Below, piece by piece: positions 1 to 5,747 of a DNA stretch of 5,766 nt. The stretch is taken from the NCBI GenBank assembly GCA_003484865.1, contig DMZT01000227.1, positions 1-5,766 on the forward strand, in the 5' to 3' direction. The notes below the pieces were generated by a model. That model searched no databases. It saw only the letters and a list, made by a program, of their open reading frames with translations, and was not told the origin of the DNA. The first letter of the stretch is position 1; each line of letters opens with the position of its first letter. Source of the DNA: Stenotrophomonas sp. GTDB lineage: Bacteria; Pseudomonadota; Gammaproteobacteria; Xanthomonadales; Xanthomonadaceae. The translations under genes were made by a program, and so were the position numbers.

Positions 1-14
1 CGCTCTTCCGATCT
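1..14. other. Illumina adapter remnant (not genomic)
   Basis: The first 14 bases, CGCTCTTCCGATCT, are identical to the 3' end of the standard Illumina TruSeq adapter. Genomic sequence starts at about base 15, where the imuA reading frame is still open. The natural reading is an untrimmed adapter at an assembly end; a biological origin is very unlikely. Codons and protein residues should not be read through this stretch. Confidence 0.93.
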
Positions 15-166
15 GCCGAGGGCGGCCAGCCACCGCCGGGCAGTCGGGCATCCAGCGCCGGGTGGCCGGTCGGGTGCGGGGCCACCTCGGGGAAGGCCGC
101 ACGCGGCTGCCCCCGCCAGACCCGGCGGGTTTCCAGCAGCCGGTCCAGGGCCAGCACGGCGCCCAT
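15..166 (-). CDS. imuA: ImuA, SOS translesion synthesis accessory protein (5' part only)
   Basis: Partial gene: about 50 N-terminal codons remain before the frame hits the adapter. ImuA is a small RecA-like protein that works with ImuB and the error-prone polymerase DnaE2 in damage-induced mutagenesis. The visible residues fit the family N-terminus: MGAVLALDRLL, then RRVWRGQP, then PTGHPALDARLPGGGWP, where the TGH..LDA.LPGGGWP stretch is the familiar block before the RecA-like core. The start at 166 is supported by GGGAGG (174-179) seven bases upstream. imuB and dnaE2 would be expected next, beyond the window. A LexA box (281-296) lies upstream, consistent with SOS control. An 18-codon frame from an ATG at 222 ends by overlapping this start (TGATG) but has no visible ribosome binding site. 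The identity rests on recalled family sequence, since only the N-terminus is visible. Confidence 0.8.
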
Positions 167-173
167 CAGCGGG

Positions 174-179
174 CCTCCC
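174..179 (-). promoter_or_regulatory. Ribosome binding site of imuA
   Basis: GGGAGG on the minus strand, seven bases before the ATG at 166. It decides in favour of this start over the ATG at 222, which has no purine-rich stretch in front of it. Confidence 0.7.
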
Positions 180-267
180 GGCAGGGCTGGAGCAGGCGGA
201 AACGGGCAGGAAACAAGGGCATGGCGGCGAGTATCGGCAGCACGCGTGTCAAAGGCTGAGACCGACA

Positions 268-296
268 ATCCTACCCGCAATTAGTAAAAATGCTAA
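268..296 (-). promoter_or_regulatory. Predicted sigma-70 promoter of imuA
   Basis: On the minus strand, TTAGCA (296-291) and TAGGAT (273-268) are separated by exactly 17 bases. Each matches four of six consensus positions. The -35 element lies inside the LexA box, the usual geometry for repression by blocking polymerase. It predicts a transcript start near 261 and a leader of roughly 95 nt. The hexamers alone are weak; the spacing and the operator overlap make the call reasonable. Confidence 0.5.
281..296 (-). promoter_or_regulatory. LexA operator (SOS box) upstream of imuA
   Basis: The minus strand reads TTAGCATTTTTACTAA. This is an exact match to TTAG-N6-TACTA, the LexA recognition pattern described for the Xanthomonadaceae (Xylella, Xanthomonas). 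It is a near-perfect inverted repeat (TTAGCA / TACTAA, one mismatch). The site sits about 115 bp before the imuA start and covers the predicted -35. Repressor occupancy would keep the mutagenesis cassette off until LexA is cleaved after DNA damage. The match to the consensus is seen directly; binding is inferred. Confidence 0.8.
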
Positions 297-397
297 CGAA
301 TTCGGCGGCCGGATTCCGAACCGGTTGAGGGTGATGAATGCTTCAGGAGAGCGGAATGGCAGCGCGCAGATGGGATGGCCACGCGCGTGATGGAGGG
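297..397. other. Intergenic stretch between the VOC gene and the imuA promoter
   Basis: No credible gene is seen here on either strand. It contains a short inverted repeat, TTCGG (301-305) with CCGAA (316-320), and a perfect 10-bp palindrome CACGCGCGTG (380-389). Neither is followed closely by a T-tract on a strand where a terminator would be needed, so no function is assigned. Confidence 0.4.
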
Positions 398-421
398 CAT
401 CCACGCATGGCGAGGATCTAC
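398..421 (-). repeat. GTAG-headed REP element, SMAG-like
   Basis: The minus strand starts with GTAG (421-418), followed by an imperfect hairpin: ATCCTCGC and GCGTGGAT pair at seven of eight positions around a three-base CAT loop. Length (about 24 nt), the GTAG head and the stem-loop shape match the SMAG elements, which are abundant in Stenotrophomonas maltophilia and are mobilised by REP-associated tyrosine transposases (RAYTs). The head directly abuts the TGA stop of the VOC gene (422-424). The hairpin could also protect or end the transcript. No inverted partner copy was found nearby. Confidence 0.6.
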
Positions 422-856
422 TCAGCGCCCCTGCGGATCGGGCCGGTGGTGCACGTACTCGACCACGGTGCCGTCCGGATGCACGGCGTTGAAGGCCGCG
501 CCGGTGGGCACGACCTGCAGTGGAAAGATGATCTGCGCCCCGGCCGCCACCAGCCGGTCGTAATAGGGCTGCACGTCATCCACCAGCAGCGTGCCGGTGG
601 TGGAGGTGAACGGAGCCAGCTTGTCCGGCGCGCCCTCGATCAGCAGGAATGCCCCGACCATCGCCAGGCGCAGGCCGGCCTCGGGGAACGGAAAGCCCGC
701 ATCGGCGACCAGGCCCTGCAACTGCTCGTAGAACGCCACCCGTGCTTCCAGTTCGCCCGGGCCGACGAACACCCGGATCAGCACCCGCGGGCTGCGTTGC
801 CGGGAGGTGTCGTTGCGGTCGCGCCAGAGTTGATCGAAGTGGCGGTGTGGGGGCAT
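422..856 (-). CDS. VOC family (glyoxalase/bleomycin-resistance fold) protein
   Basis: A 144-aa protein of the vicinal oxygen chelate superfamily, whose members include glyoxalases, ring-cleaving dioxygenases and antibiotic-binding or -modifying proteins. After about 23 polar residues the first half-module starts (RVLIRVFVGPG at 24-34, then the helix ELEARVAFYEQLQG at 35-48). The second half-module is seen in GTLLVDDVQPYYDRLVAAGA (88-107) and the closing HPDGTVVEYV (126-135). Glu133 is at the usual position of the last metal ligand in this fold; a His at the first ligand position is not evident. The ATG at 856 has GGAG (864-867) seven bases upstream. The gene lies inside the 3' end of the MFS reading frame, so the two are probably co-transcribed and possibly translationally coupled. 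The substrate is unknown; detoxification or binding of a compound exported by the MFS partner is an inference. Confidence 0.82.
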   Translation of the reverse strand: MPPHRHFDQLWRDRNDTSRQRSPRVLIRVFVGPGELEARVAFYEQLQGLVADAGFPFPEAGLRLAMVGAFLLIEGAPDKLAPFTSTTGTLLVDDVQPYYDRLVAAGAQIIFPLQVVPTGAAFNAVHPDGTVVEYVHHRPDPQGR

Positions 857-2124
857 GCGGCGGCTCCGGGACGTGAGCGGTCATTATCGAGCCGCGATCC
901 GCCCGGAACCGGGCAGGGCTCATGACCACCGGTGATGGTGTGATAACCCGGCATCGCCCACCACACCACCAGCGCGAGCAGCGACACACTGGTACCCGCC
1001 ATGCAGACCCCGGGCCAGCCGAACGCGGCATACAACGCACTGCCGGCCAGCGCCCCCAGCCCACTGCCGGCAGCGTAGAACAGCATGTAGGCGGCGATCA
1101 CCTGCGCCTGCGCGTGCGGGGCTGCGGCCAGAATCCGACTCTGGTTGGTCACGTGCAGCGCCTGCACCGCCAGATCCAGCAGCAGCACGCCGAGCACCAG
1201 CCAGCCCAGGTGGTGGGACATCGCGGCGATCGGCAGCCAGCTCAGCAGCATCAGCCACAGGGCCCCGGTGGTGACCCGCCCGGCATGGCCCCGGTCACTC
1301 CAGTGCCCACTGCGTGCCGCCGCCAACGCACCCAGCAGCCCGACCAGCGCGAAGGCGCCGATGGCGGTGTGGCTGAGCGCATACGGCGGCGCCCCCAGCG
1401 GCAGGCTCATGCTGCTCCAGAACAGGCCGAACACGGTGAACAGCAGCAGGCCCAGCACGCCGCGCTGGCGCAGCACGGGCTGTTGCCGCAGCAAGGCGAT
1501 CACCCCGGTGCGTGCGGTGGATGCAGTCGAGGCCGGCAGACGTGGCAGACACGCCCACAACAGCGCGCCTGTCACCACCATCAGCGCCGCCGAGAGCAGG
1601 TACACCGCCCGCCATCCGCCCAGATCGGCGACTGCGCCGGCCACGACGCGTGCCAACAACAACCCGACCACCACGCCCGCCTGTGCGGCACCAACCACGC
1701 GGCCACGCTCGTGCACGCCTGCAGCGGCGGCGGCATAGGCGATCAACCCCTGGGTCATCGCGGTGCCGAGCAGGCCCACTGCGAGCATGCCCAGCAACAG
1801 ACTCCAGGCCTGCGCGGCTATCGCAACGGCCAGCAGGGCCAGCACCAGGCCAATGGTCTGGATCGCGATCAGGCGGCGGCGGTCCACGCGGTCACCCAGT
1901 GGCACCACCCACAGCAGCGCCGCCACCGACCCCAGCTGGGTGGCGGCGATCACCGCGCCGATGCGGGACGTGCTGATCTGGAGATCGGCGGCCAGGGCAT
2001 CCAGCAAGGGCTGGGCGTAATAGACATTGGCCACGCTCAAACCGGCGGCGCAGGCGAACAGCATCAGCAGGGCGGAGGGGAGCGGGGAGGTGGACGCACG
2101 CGAGGCGGAGGCAGGGAGCGGCAT
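778..2124 (-). CDS. MFS family efflux transporter
   Basis: A 448-aa inner-membrane protein of the major facilitator superfamily, proton-driven drug-efflux type by appearance. TM1 includes SVANVYYAQPLL (30-41), common in bacterial MFS exporters. Motif A is GDRVDRRR (77-84) between TM2 and TM3, and a glycine-rich motif-C-like TM5 lies at about 145-172. A charged central loop at about 194-222 separates the halves, and GHWSDRGHAGR (273-283) resembles the second-half copy of motif A. The twelfth hydrophobic segment ends near 391 (VVWWAMP). The remaining 57 residues are hydrophilic and rich in Pro, Gly and Thr, and overlap the VOC gene by 79 nt; typical relatives end soon after TM12. Only 15 of the first 24 tail codons end in G or C, lower than the strong GC3 bias of the body, so the tail may be read-through. 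The ATG at 2124 has only a weak GAG upstream. A divergent HxlR regulator is next to it. The substrate is unknown. Confidence 0.85.
   Translation of the reverse strand: MPLPASASRASTSPLPSALLMLFACAAGLSVANVYYAQPLLDALAADLQISTSRIGAVIAATQLGSVAALLWVVPLGDRVDRRRLIAIQTIGLVLALLAVAIAAQAWSLLLGMLAVGLLGTAMTQGLIAYAAAAAGVHERGRVVGAAQAGVVVGLLLARVVAGAVADLGGWRAVYLLSAALMVVTGALLWACLPRLPASTASTARTGVIALLRQQPVLRQRGVLGLLLFTVFGLFWSSMSLPLGAPPYALSHTAIGAFALVGLLGALAAARSGHWSDRGHAGRVTTGALWLMLLSWLPIAAMSHHLGWLVLGVLLLDLAVQALHVTNQSRILAAAPHAQAQVIAAYMLFYAAGSGLGALAGSALYAAFGWPGVCMAGTSVSLLALVVWWAMPGYHTITGGHEPCPVPGGSRLDNDRSRPGAAACPHTATSINSGATATTPPGNAARGC
864..867 (-). promoter_or_regulatory. Ribosome binding site of the VOC gene
   Basis: GGAG on the minus strand, seven bases before the ATG at 856 and inside the MFS reading frame. 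It supports the ATG start over the in-frame GTG that encodes Val25. Confidence 0.55.
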
Positions 2125-2140
2125 GATGCAGTCTCAAAAC

Positions 2141-2171
2141 AGAACCAGTTGATTCTGGAGTATGTGGTTCT
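2141..2171. promoter_or_regulatory. Putative HxlR operator: three AGAAYCA half-sites
   Basis: Between the divergent MFS and HxlR genes lie three related 7-mers: AGAACCA on plus (2141-2147), AGAATCA on minus (2156-2150) and AGAACCA on minus (2171-2165). The first two form a 16-bp palindrome with one mismatch, AGAACCA-GT-TGATTCT; the first and third form a perfect 7-bp inverted repeat with a 17-bp spacer. The palindrome covers the predicted -35 of the regulator gene, and the last half-site touches its -10. HxlR proteins bind inverted repeats as dimers and often autoregulate from divergent promoters. The repeats are directly visible; that this regulator binds them is inferred. Confidence 0.55.
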
Positions 2172-2176
2172 AAAAT
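2149..2176 (+). promoter_or_regulatory. Sigma-70 promoter of the HxlR gene
   Basis: TTGATT (2149-2154, four of six consensus) and TAAAAT (2171-2176, five of six) are spaced by 16 bases, in a locally AT-rich patch. A transcript would start near 2183, giving a leader of fewer than 20 nt that still includes the ribosome binding site. On the opposite strand a weaker pair, TTCATT (2180-2175) and CAGAAT (2157-2152) with 17-bp spacing, could serve the MFS gene; the two promoters would overlap and share the operator. Confidence 0.6.
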
Positions 2177-2186
2177 GAAACCTCGA

Positions 2187-2193
2187 AAGGAGG
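2187..2193 (+). promoter_or_regulatory. Strong ribosome binding site of the HxlR gene
   Basis: AAGGAGG, nearly the full anti-16S complement, six bases before the ATG at 2200. It fixes the start and suggests efficient translation of the regulator. Confidence 0.85.
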
Positions 2194-2199
2194 CCGCAC

Positions 2200-2643
2200 A
2201 TGACAACCGATGCCACTACCCCCTGCCCGGTGGGGCGCGCGCTGGATCTGGTCGGTGACCGTTGGTCGCTGCTGATCGTGCGCGAGGCCTTCGACGGGGT
2301 GCGCCGCTTCAGCGATTTCCAGCGCAGCCTGGGGATGTCGCGCAGCATGCTCAGCCAGCGCCTGCAGGCCTTGCTGGAGGCGGACGTGCTGACGCAGCAG
2401 CCGCTGGGCGAAGGCCGCAGCTATCAGGAATATGTGCTCACCGAGCGCGGTCGCGCGCTGTTCCCGCTGGTGGTGGCGCTGCGCCAATGGGGCGAGGCCT
2501 TCCTGTTCGCGCCCGGCGAGCCACGCTCGGTGCTGCAAGCCGACAGCGATGGGCTGCCGTTGGCGCCGATGCAGCCGCGCGACCAGCGTGGGCAGGTGGT
2601 TGAGGGCGCCGACACCCGGGTGATGAAGCCCCTGTCACCCTGA
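2200..2643 (+). CDS. HxlR-family winged helix transcriptional regulator
   Basis: A 147-aa regulator with the full HxlR signature. CPVGRALDLVGDRWSLLIVREA (9-30, shown in order) is the family's N-terminal Cys plus the first helices. FSDFQRSLGMSRSMLSQRL (37-55) is the helix-turn-helix, and GEGRSYQEYVLTERGRAL (70-87) is the wing. ALRQWGEAF (93-101) is the usual dimerisation helix. About 46 further residues, polar and without a recognised motif, follow; they match the longer HxlR members. Cys9 is the only cysteine. In relatives such as YodB, HypR and QorR the equivalent cysteine senses electrophiles or oxidants, so a thiol switch is possible here. The gene diverges from the MFS/VOC pair across a 75-nt gap with a palindromic site, so autoregulation and control of the transporter are likely. 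Family assignment is firm; ligand and targets are inferred. Confidence 0.9.
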   Translation: MTTDATTPCPVGRALDLVGDRWSLLIVREAFDGVRRFSDFQRSLGMSRSMLSQRLQALLEADVLTQQPLGEGRSYQEYVLTERGRALFPLVVALRQWGEAFLFAPGEPRSVLQADSDGLPLAPMQPRDQRGQVVEGADTRVMKPLSP

Positions 2644-2910
2644 TTTCGCGCGGGCTGCGGTGTCTCAAATGTAAGCATCCTGTTGACAGGCATGAACACG
2701 CTCGCCCACTCTTCCGGGTGGGGCGCCGGTCACGGGCTCCCGGGTGGTGCGGCTGTCACGACGGGCGGAGGGGCCTGGACGTAGCCGTCATCGCCTTGCG
2801 TTGTAAACGGTTCCGCGCGCCCGCGCGTGGTTCCCGCCGACATGGCGCTGCACCCTTCTGCGGCAAGACTCCCTGGATTTATTGCGCAAGCAAAGGTGTT
2901 TCGTCCGCTC
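2644..2910. other. Intergenic region upstream of the GH3 gene
   Basis: 267 nt without a convincing gene. Visible elements are a near-palindrome CCTGT-TG-ACAGG (2679-2690), a weak hairpin CCCAC / GTGGG (2705-2709 with 2718-2722), an 8-bp direct repeat CCGGGTGG (2714-2721 and 2740-2747), a LacI-type operator-like site (2802-2815) and the palindrome TTGCGCAA (2882-2889). No U-tailed terminator for the HxlR gene was found. TTGACA at 2683-2688 has no matching -10 at normal spacing, so the GH3 promoter is not identified. Confidence 0.5.
2802..2815 (+). promoter_or_regulatory. LacI-family operator-like site before the GH3 gene
   Basis: TGTAAACGGTTCCG has the central AA-N-CG-N-TT core and the TG outer bases of LacI/GalR-type operators; the left half is good and the right outer half is degenerate. 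LacI-type regulators commonly control glycoside hydrolase and TonB-dependent transporter loci in Xanthomonadaceae. The site is about 95 nt before the start codon, with no clear promoter around it. It is a single imperfect site, so this is a suggestion only. Confidence 0.3.
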
Positions 2911-5730
2911 ATGAAAACGATTTCAAAGCCCCTGGCCCTGACGGCCGCCATCGCGCTCTCGCTGAGCGCTTCCGCCTGGGCTGCTGCCCCGGCCGCCACC
3001 ACCGACGCGTTCACCGTGCTGACCCTGGAACAGACCCCGGGTGACCTGGACGCCGCCGTGGTCGCCGCGCAGCTGGAGCAGCTGCAGGTCGATGCAGTGA
3101 CCGTGCGCAACGTGGAGCGCCGCGCGGACCGCGTGGACCCACTGCAGGGCCTGGCCGATGCGCTGGGTTACCACTATCGTTTCGTGACCGCCGATCCGGC
3201 CGCCGCGCAGCAGACCGGCAGTGTCGTGCTCACCCGCCTGCCGATCGAGGCCGAATCGGGCACCGAGCAGCCGTCGCTGAATTATCTGCGCCTCAACGAT
3301 GGCCGCCACGTGGTCGCGCTGTACACCAGCGCCGCCGATGCTGCGGCACTGCCGCCGCTGGTCACCGGTTCGCGCCTGGGCGCACCGGCCGTGCTGCTGG
3401 GCGCGGTCAGCGCCGATGCGGCCACCACCGCGGGCTTCGATCCGTCGCGTGTCGCGCTGGAAGCCAATGAAAGCTACTTCAGCGATGGCTTCCAGTCGGC
3501 CACGTCGGCGGCGATCAAGCTGCGCACCCATGACGGCAAGAAGGGCACCACCGCCGCCACGCTGCTGACCCTGGGCTATGCCGCGCCGGTCGGTGGCGAC
3601 ACGCCGTGGATGGACACCGGCCTGAACGCCGATGCTCGCGCCAAGGCCCTGGTCGCGCAGATGACCGTGGATGAGAAGTTCCAGATGCTGCACAGCTACT
3701 TCGGGCTGGGCAAGGATGGCGGTCCGCTGCCGGAGGGCGCGGTGGGTTCGGCCGGTTTCGTGCCGGGCGTCCCGCGTCTGGGCATTCCGGCGCAGCAGTC
3801 GGCCGATGCCGGTGTTGGCGTGACCAATCCGGGCGGCCTGCGCAAGGGCGACCACGCCACCGCGATGCCGTCCGGCCCGTCCACGGCCTCCAGCTGGAAC
3901 CCGGATATCGCCTTCGCTGGCGGTGCCACCATGGGTCGCGAAGCCTGGCAGCAGCGCTTCAACATCCTGTTGGCCGGCAGCGTCAACCTGCAGCGCGATC
4001 CGCGCAATGGCCGCAATTTCGAATACGCCGGTGAAGATCCCCTGCTGGCCGGTGTGCTGGTCGGTGAGTCGATTCGCGGCGTGCAGAGCCAGCACGTCAT
4101 CTCCACGATGAAGCACTTCGCGCTCAACGACATGGAGACCTCGCGCAATTTCCACAGTGCCGAGATCGGCGAGCAGGCGATGCGCGAATCGGACCTGCTG
4201 GCGTTCGAGATCGCCATGGACATCGGCAAGCCCGGTTCGGCGATGTGCTCGTACAACCGCATCAACGGCACCTACGGCTGCGAACACGATTACCTCATGA
4301 ACGAGGTGCTCAAGCAGGAATGGAAGTTCCCCGGTTTCGTGATGTCCGACTGGGGTGGCGTGCACAGCGGCTCCAAGGCGGCGCTGGCCGGCCTGGACCA
4401 GCAGTCGGCCGGTGAAGTGTTCGACAAGGCGGTCTATTTCGACGAACCGCTGCGCCTGGCCGTGGCCGGTGGCGTGGTGCCGCAGGCGCGCCTGGACGAC
4501 ATGGTCGGCCGCATCCTGCGCACCATGTTCGCGCACGGCAATTTCGATCTGCCGCCGGTGCATGAGCCGATCGACGATGAGGCCGGCTTCCACGCCGCGC
4601 AGCGTACCGTTGAAGAAGGCAGCGTGCTGCTGCGCAATGCCGATGATCTGCTGCCGCTGGGCAAGGACGTGCAGCGCATCGTCATCATCGGTGGCCATGC
4701 CGACAAGGGCGTGATCGGCGGCGGCGGTTCTTCGATGGTGGGTTGGACCGCGCGGGGCACCAATGCGGTGCCGGGCGTGATGCCGACCACCTGGCCGGGC
4801 CCGGTGATCTTCCACCCCTCCTCGCCGCTGGAAGCGCTGCGCGCCGAGCGTCCGGATGCCCGCATCGATTACGTGGATGGCCGCGATGTGGCCGCCGCCG
4901 CGCGCGCTGCCGCAGCCGCCGATGTGGCCATCGTGTTCGCCACGCAGTGGTCGGCCGAATCGGTCGATCTGCCGCACATGCAGCTGCCGGACAACCAGGA
5001 CAAGCTGATCGCCGGTGTGGCCAAGGCCAACCCGAAGACCGTGGTGGTGCTGGAAACCAATGGTCCGGTCGAGCTGCCGTGGCTGCAGCAGGTGCCGGCC
5101 ATCCTGCAGGCCTGGTACCCGGGAATCCGGGGCGGTGAAGGCATCGCCGCGCTGCTGACCGGCAAGGTCAATCCGTCCGGTCGCCTGCCGGTGACCTGGC
5201 CGACCGATGTCAGCCAGCTGCCGCGCCCGCACGTCAATGGCCTGGGCTTCAACCCGAAGAACAAGCCGGATGACACCATCGATTACGACATCGAAGGCGC
5301 CAACGTCGGCTACAAGTGGTTCGCCGCCAAGGGCCTGACCCCGCAGTACGCGTTCGGCCATGGCCTGTCCTACACCAGCTTCGGCTACGACAACCTGCAG
5401 GTGGTCGTGGAAGGCCAGCGTGTGGTCGCCAGCGTGGACGTGCGCAACACCGGCAAGGTCGCCGGTGCGGATGTGCCGCAGCTGTACCTGCAGCTGCCGC
5501 AGGGCAGCACCACTCCGATCCGCCTGATCGGCTTCCAGAAGGTGACGCTGCAGCCGGGCGAAAGCCGCCGGATCCGCATCGAAGCCGAGCCAAAGACGCT
5601 GGCCAGCTTCGATACCGCCGCCAAGCAGTGGAAGATCGCCGGTGGGCAGTACGAAGTGCAGCTCTCGCGCGCGGCCAATGCACCGGTGCAGCGCGTGCCG
5701 CTGCAGCTGGCCGAGCAGGTCGTCCGCTGA
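2911..5730 (+). CDS. Exported GH3 glycoside hydrolase with N-terminal EEP-like domain
   Basis: A 939-aa secreted enzyme, beta-glucosidase-like by family; the true sugar specificity is not readable. ATG 2911 is chosen over GTG 2827 because it gives a clean signal peptide: MKTISKP, a hydrophobic core, then likely cleavage after Ala24 (SAWA|AA). The ribosome binding site is poor (AAAGG near 2892-2896). Residues 33 to about 205 resemble a catalytically dead EEP domain (separate entry). The GH3 barrel spans about 231-545: RLGIP with Asp299, RDPRNGRNFE (362-371), Lys401-His402 for substrate binding, and SDWGG with the predicted nucleophile Asp480. The alpha/beta sandwich spans about 575-795, with WSAESVD holding the predicted acid/base Glu683, then AWYPG and NPSGRLPVTWP (754-764). 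GHGLSY (816-821) leads into a fibronectin-III-like C-terminal domain ending near 915. Without the insert the enzyme would be about 710 residues plus signal, the usual size of this GH3 type. It probably acts in the periplasm or outside the cell on beta-linked oligosaccharides. Confidence 0.92.
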   Translation: MKTISKPLALTAAIALSLSASAWAAAPAATTDAFTVLTLEQTPGDLDAAVVAAQLEQLQVDAVTVRNVERRADRVDPLQGLADALGYHYRFVTADPAAAQQTGSVVLTRLPIEAESGTEQPSLNYLRLNDGRHVVALYTSAADAAALPPLVTGSRLGAPAVLLGAVSADAATTAGFDPSRVALEANESYFSDGFQSATSAAIKLRTHDGKKGTTAATLLTLGYAAPVGGDTPWMDTGLNADARAKALVAQMTVDEKFQMLHSYFGLGKDGGPLPEGAVGSAGFVPGVPRLGIPAQQSADAGVGVTNPGGLRKGDHATAMPSGPSTASSWNPDIAFAGGATMGREAWQQRFNILLAGSVNLQRDPRNGRNFEYAGEDPLLAGVLVGESIRGVQSQHVISTMKHFALNDMETSRNFHSAEIGEQAMRESDLLAFEIAMDIGKPGSAMCSYNRINGTYGCEHDYLMNEVLKQEWKFPGFVMSDWGGVHSGSKAALAGLDQQSAGEVFDKAVYFDEPLRLAVAGGVVPQARLDDMVGRILRTMFAHGNFDLPPVHEPIDDEAGFHAAQRTVEEGSVLLRNADDLLPLGKDVQRIVIIGGHADKGVIGGGGSSMVGWTARGTNAVPGVMPTTWPGPVIFHPSSPLEALRAERPDARIDYVDGRDVAAAARAAAAADVAIVFATQWSAESVDLPHMQLPDNQDKLIAGVAKANPKTVVVLETNGPVELPWLQQVPAILQAWYPGIRGGEGIAALLTGKVNPSGRLPVTWPTDVSQLPRPHVNGLGFNPKNKPDDTIDYDIEGANVGYKWFAAKGLTPQYAFGHGLSYTSFGYDNLQVVVEGQRVVASVDVRNTGKVAGADVPQLYLQLPQGSTTPIRLIGFQKVTLQPGESRRIRIEAEPKTLASFDTAAKQWKIAGGQYEVQLSRAANAPVQRVPLQLAEQVVR
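3007..3525 (+). other. Degenerate EEP-fold-like domain inside the GH3 protein
   Basis: Residues 33-205 of the GH3 protein follow the order of blocks in endonuclease/exonuclease/phosphatase proteins: a first strand FTVLTLE (34-40, where family members have LTYN), then VDAVTVRNVERR (60-71, for DVVALQEVDR), LADALGYHYRF (81-91), GSVVLTRLPI (103-112, for GNALLSRLPI), RHVVALYTS (near 132-140, for the NTHL strand) and APAVLLGAVSADA (158-170, for PVVLLGDFNA). The metal and catalytic positions are changed: Asn to Glu40, Glu to Asn67, and GDFN to GAVS (164-167). The fold is therefore inferred and phosphoesterase or nuclease activity looks unlikely. A role as a binding or structural module is a guess. 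Confidence 0.6.
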
Positions 5731-5747
5731 GCTGACGAACGCGCCGG

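Noticed and set aside
166..222. An 18-codon leader peptide before imuA ending in a TGATG overlap
   Set aside because: The overlap is suggestive of coupling, but there is no ribosome binding site before the ATG at 222 and imuA has its own good one.
62..259. A 65-codon plus-strand frame at the left end
   Set aside because: It overlaps imuA on the opposite strand, starts at a non-ATG codon and has no ribosome binding site or recognisable motif.
901..914. Inverted repeat GCCCGG-AA-CCGGGC as a terminator after the MFS gene
   Set aside because: The loop would be too small at full stem length, no T-tract follows, and the VOC gene starts just downstream.
338..925. A 195-codon plus-strand frame over the VOC gene
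   Set aside because: It is the complement of the VOC gene, whose minus-strand product shows recognisable fold motifs and has a ribosome binding site.
922..2178. A 418-codon plus-strand frame over the MFS gene
   Set aside because: The translation is dominated by Gln, His, Arg and Gly with no hydrophobic segments; the minus strand encodes a clear 12-TM transporter.
2683..2688. A perfect TTGACA as the -35 of a GH3 promoter
   Set aside because: No -10-like hexamer exists at 15-19 bp spacing; the following sequence is GC-rich.
2827..2910. A 28-residue longer GH3 start at GTG 2827
   Set aside because: It would bury the obvious signal peptide starting at Met 2911 and has no supporting ribosome binding site.
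2923..5361. An 812-codon open frame antisense to the GH3 gene
   Set aside because: It mirrors the coding frame of a high-GC gene, is rich in His, Arg and Gly without domain motifs, and the sense strand carries clear GH3 catalytic motifs.
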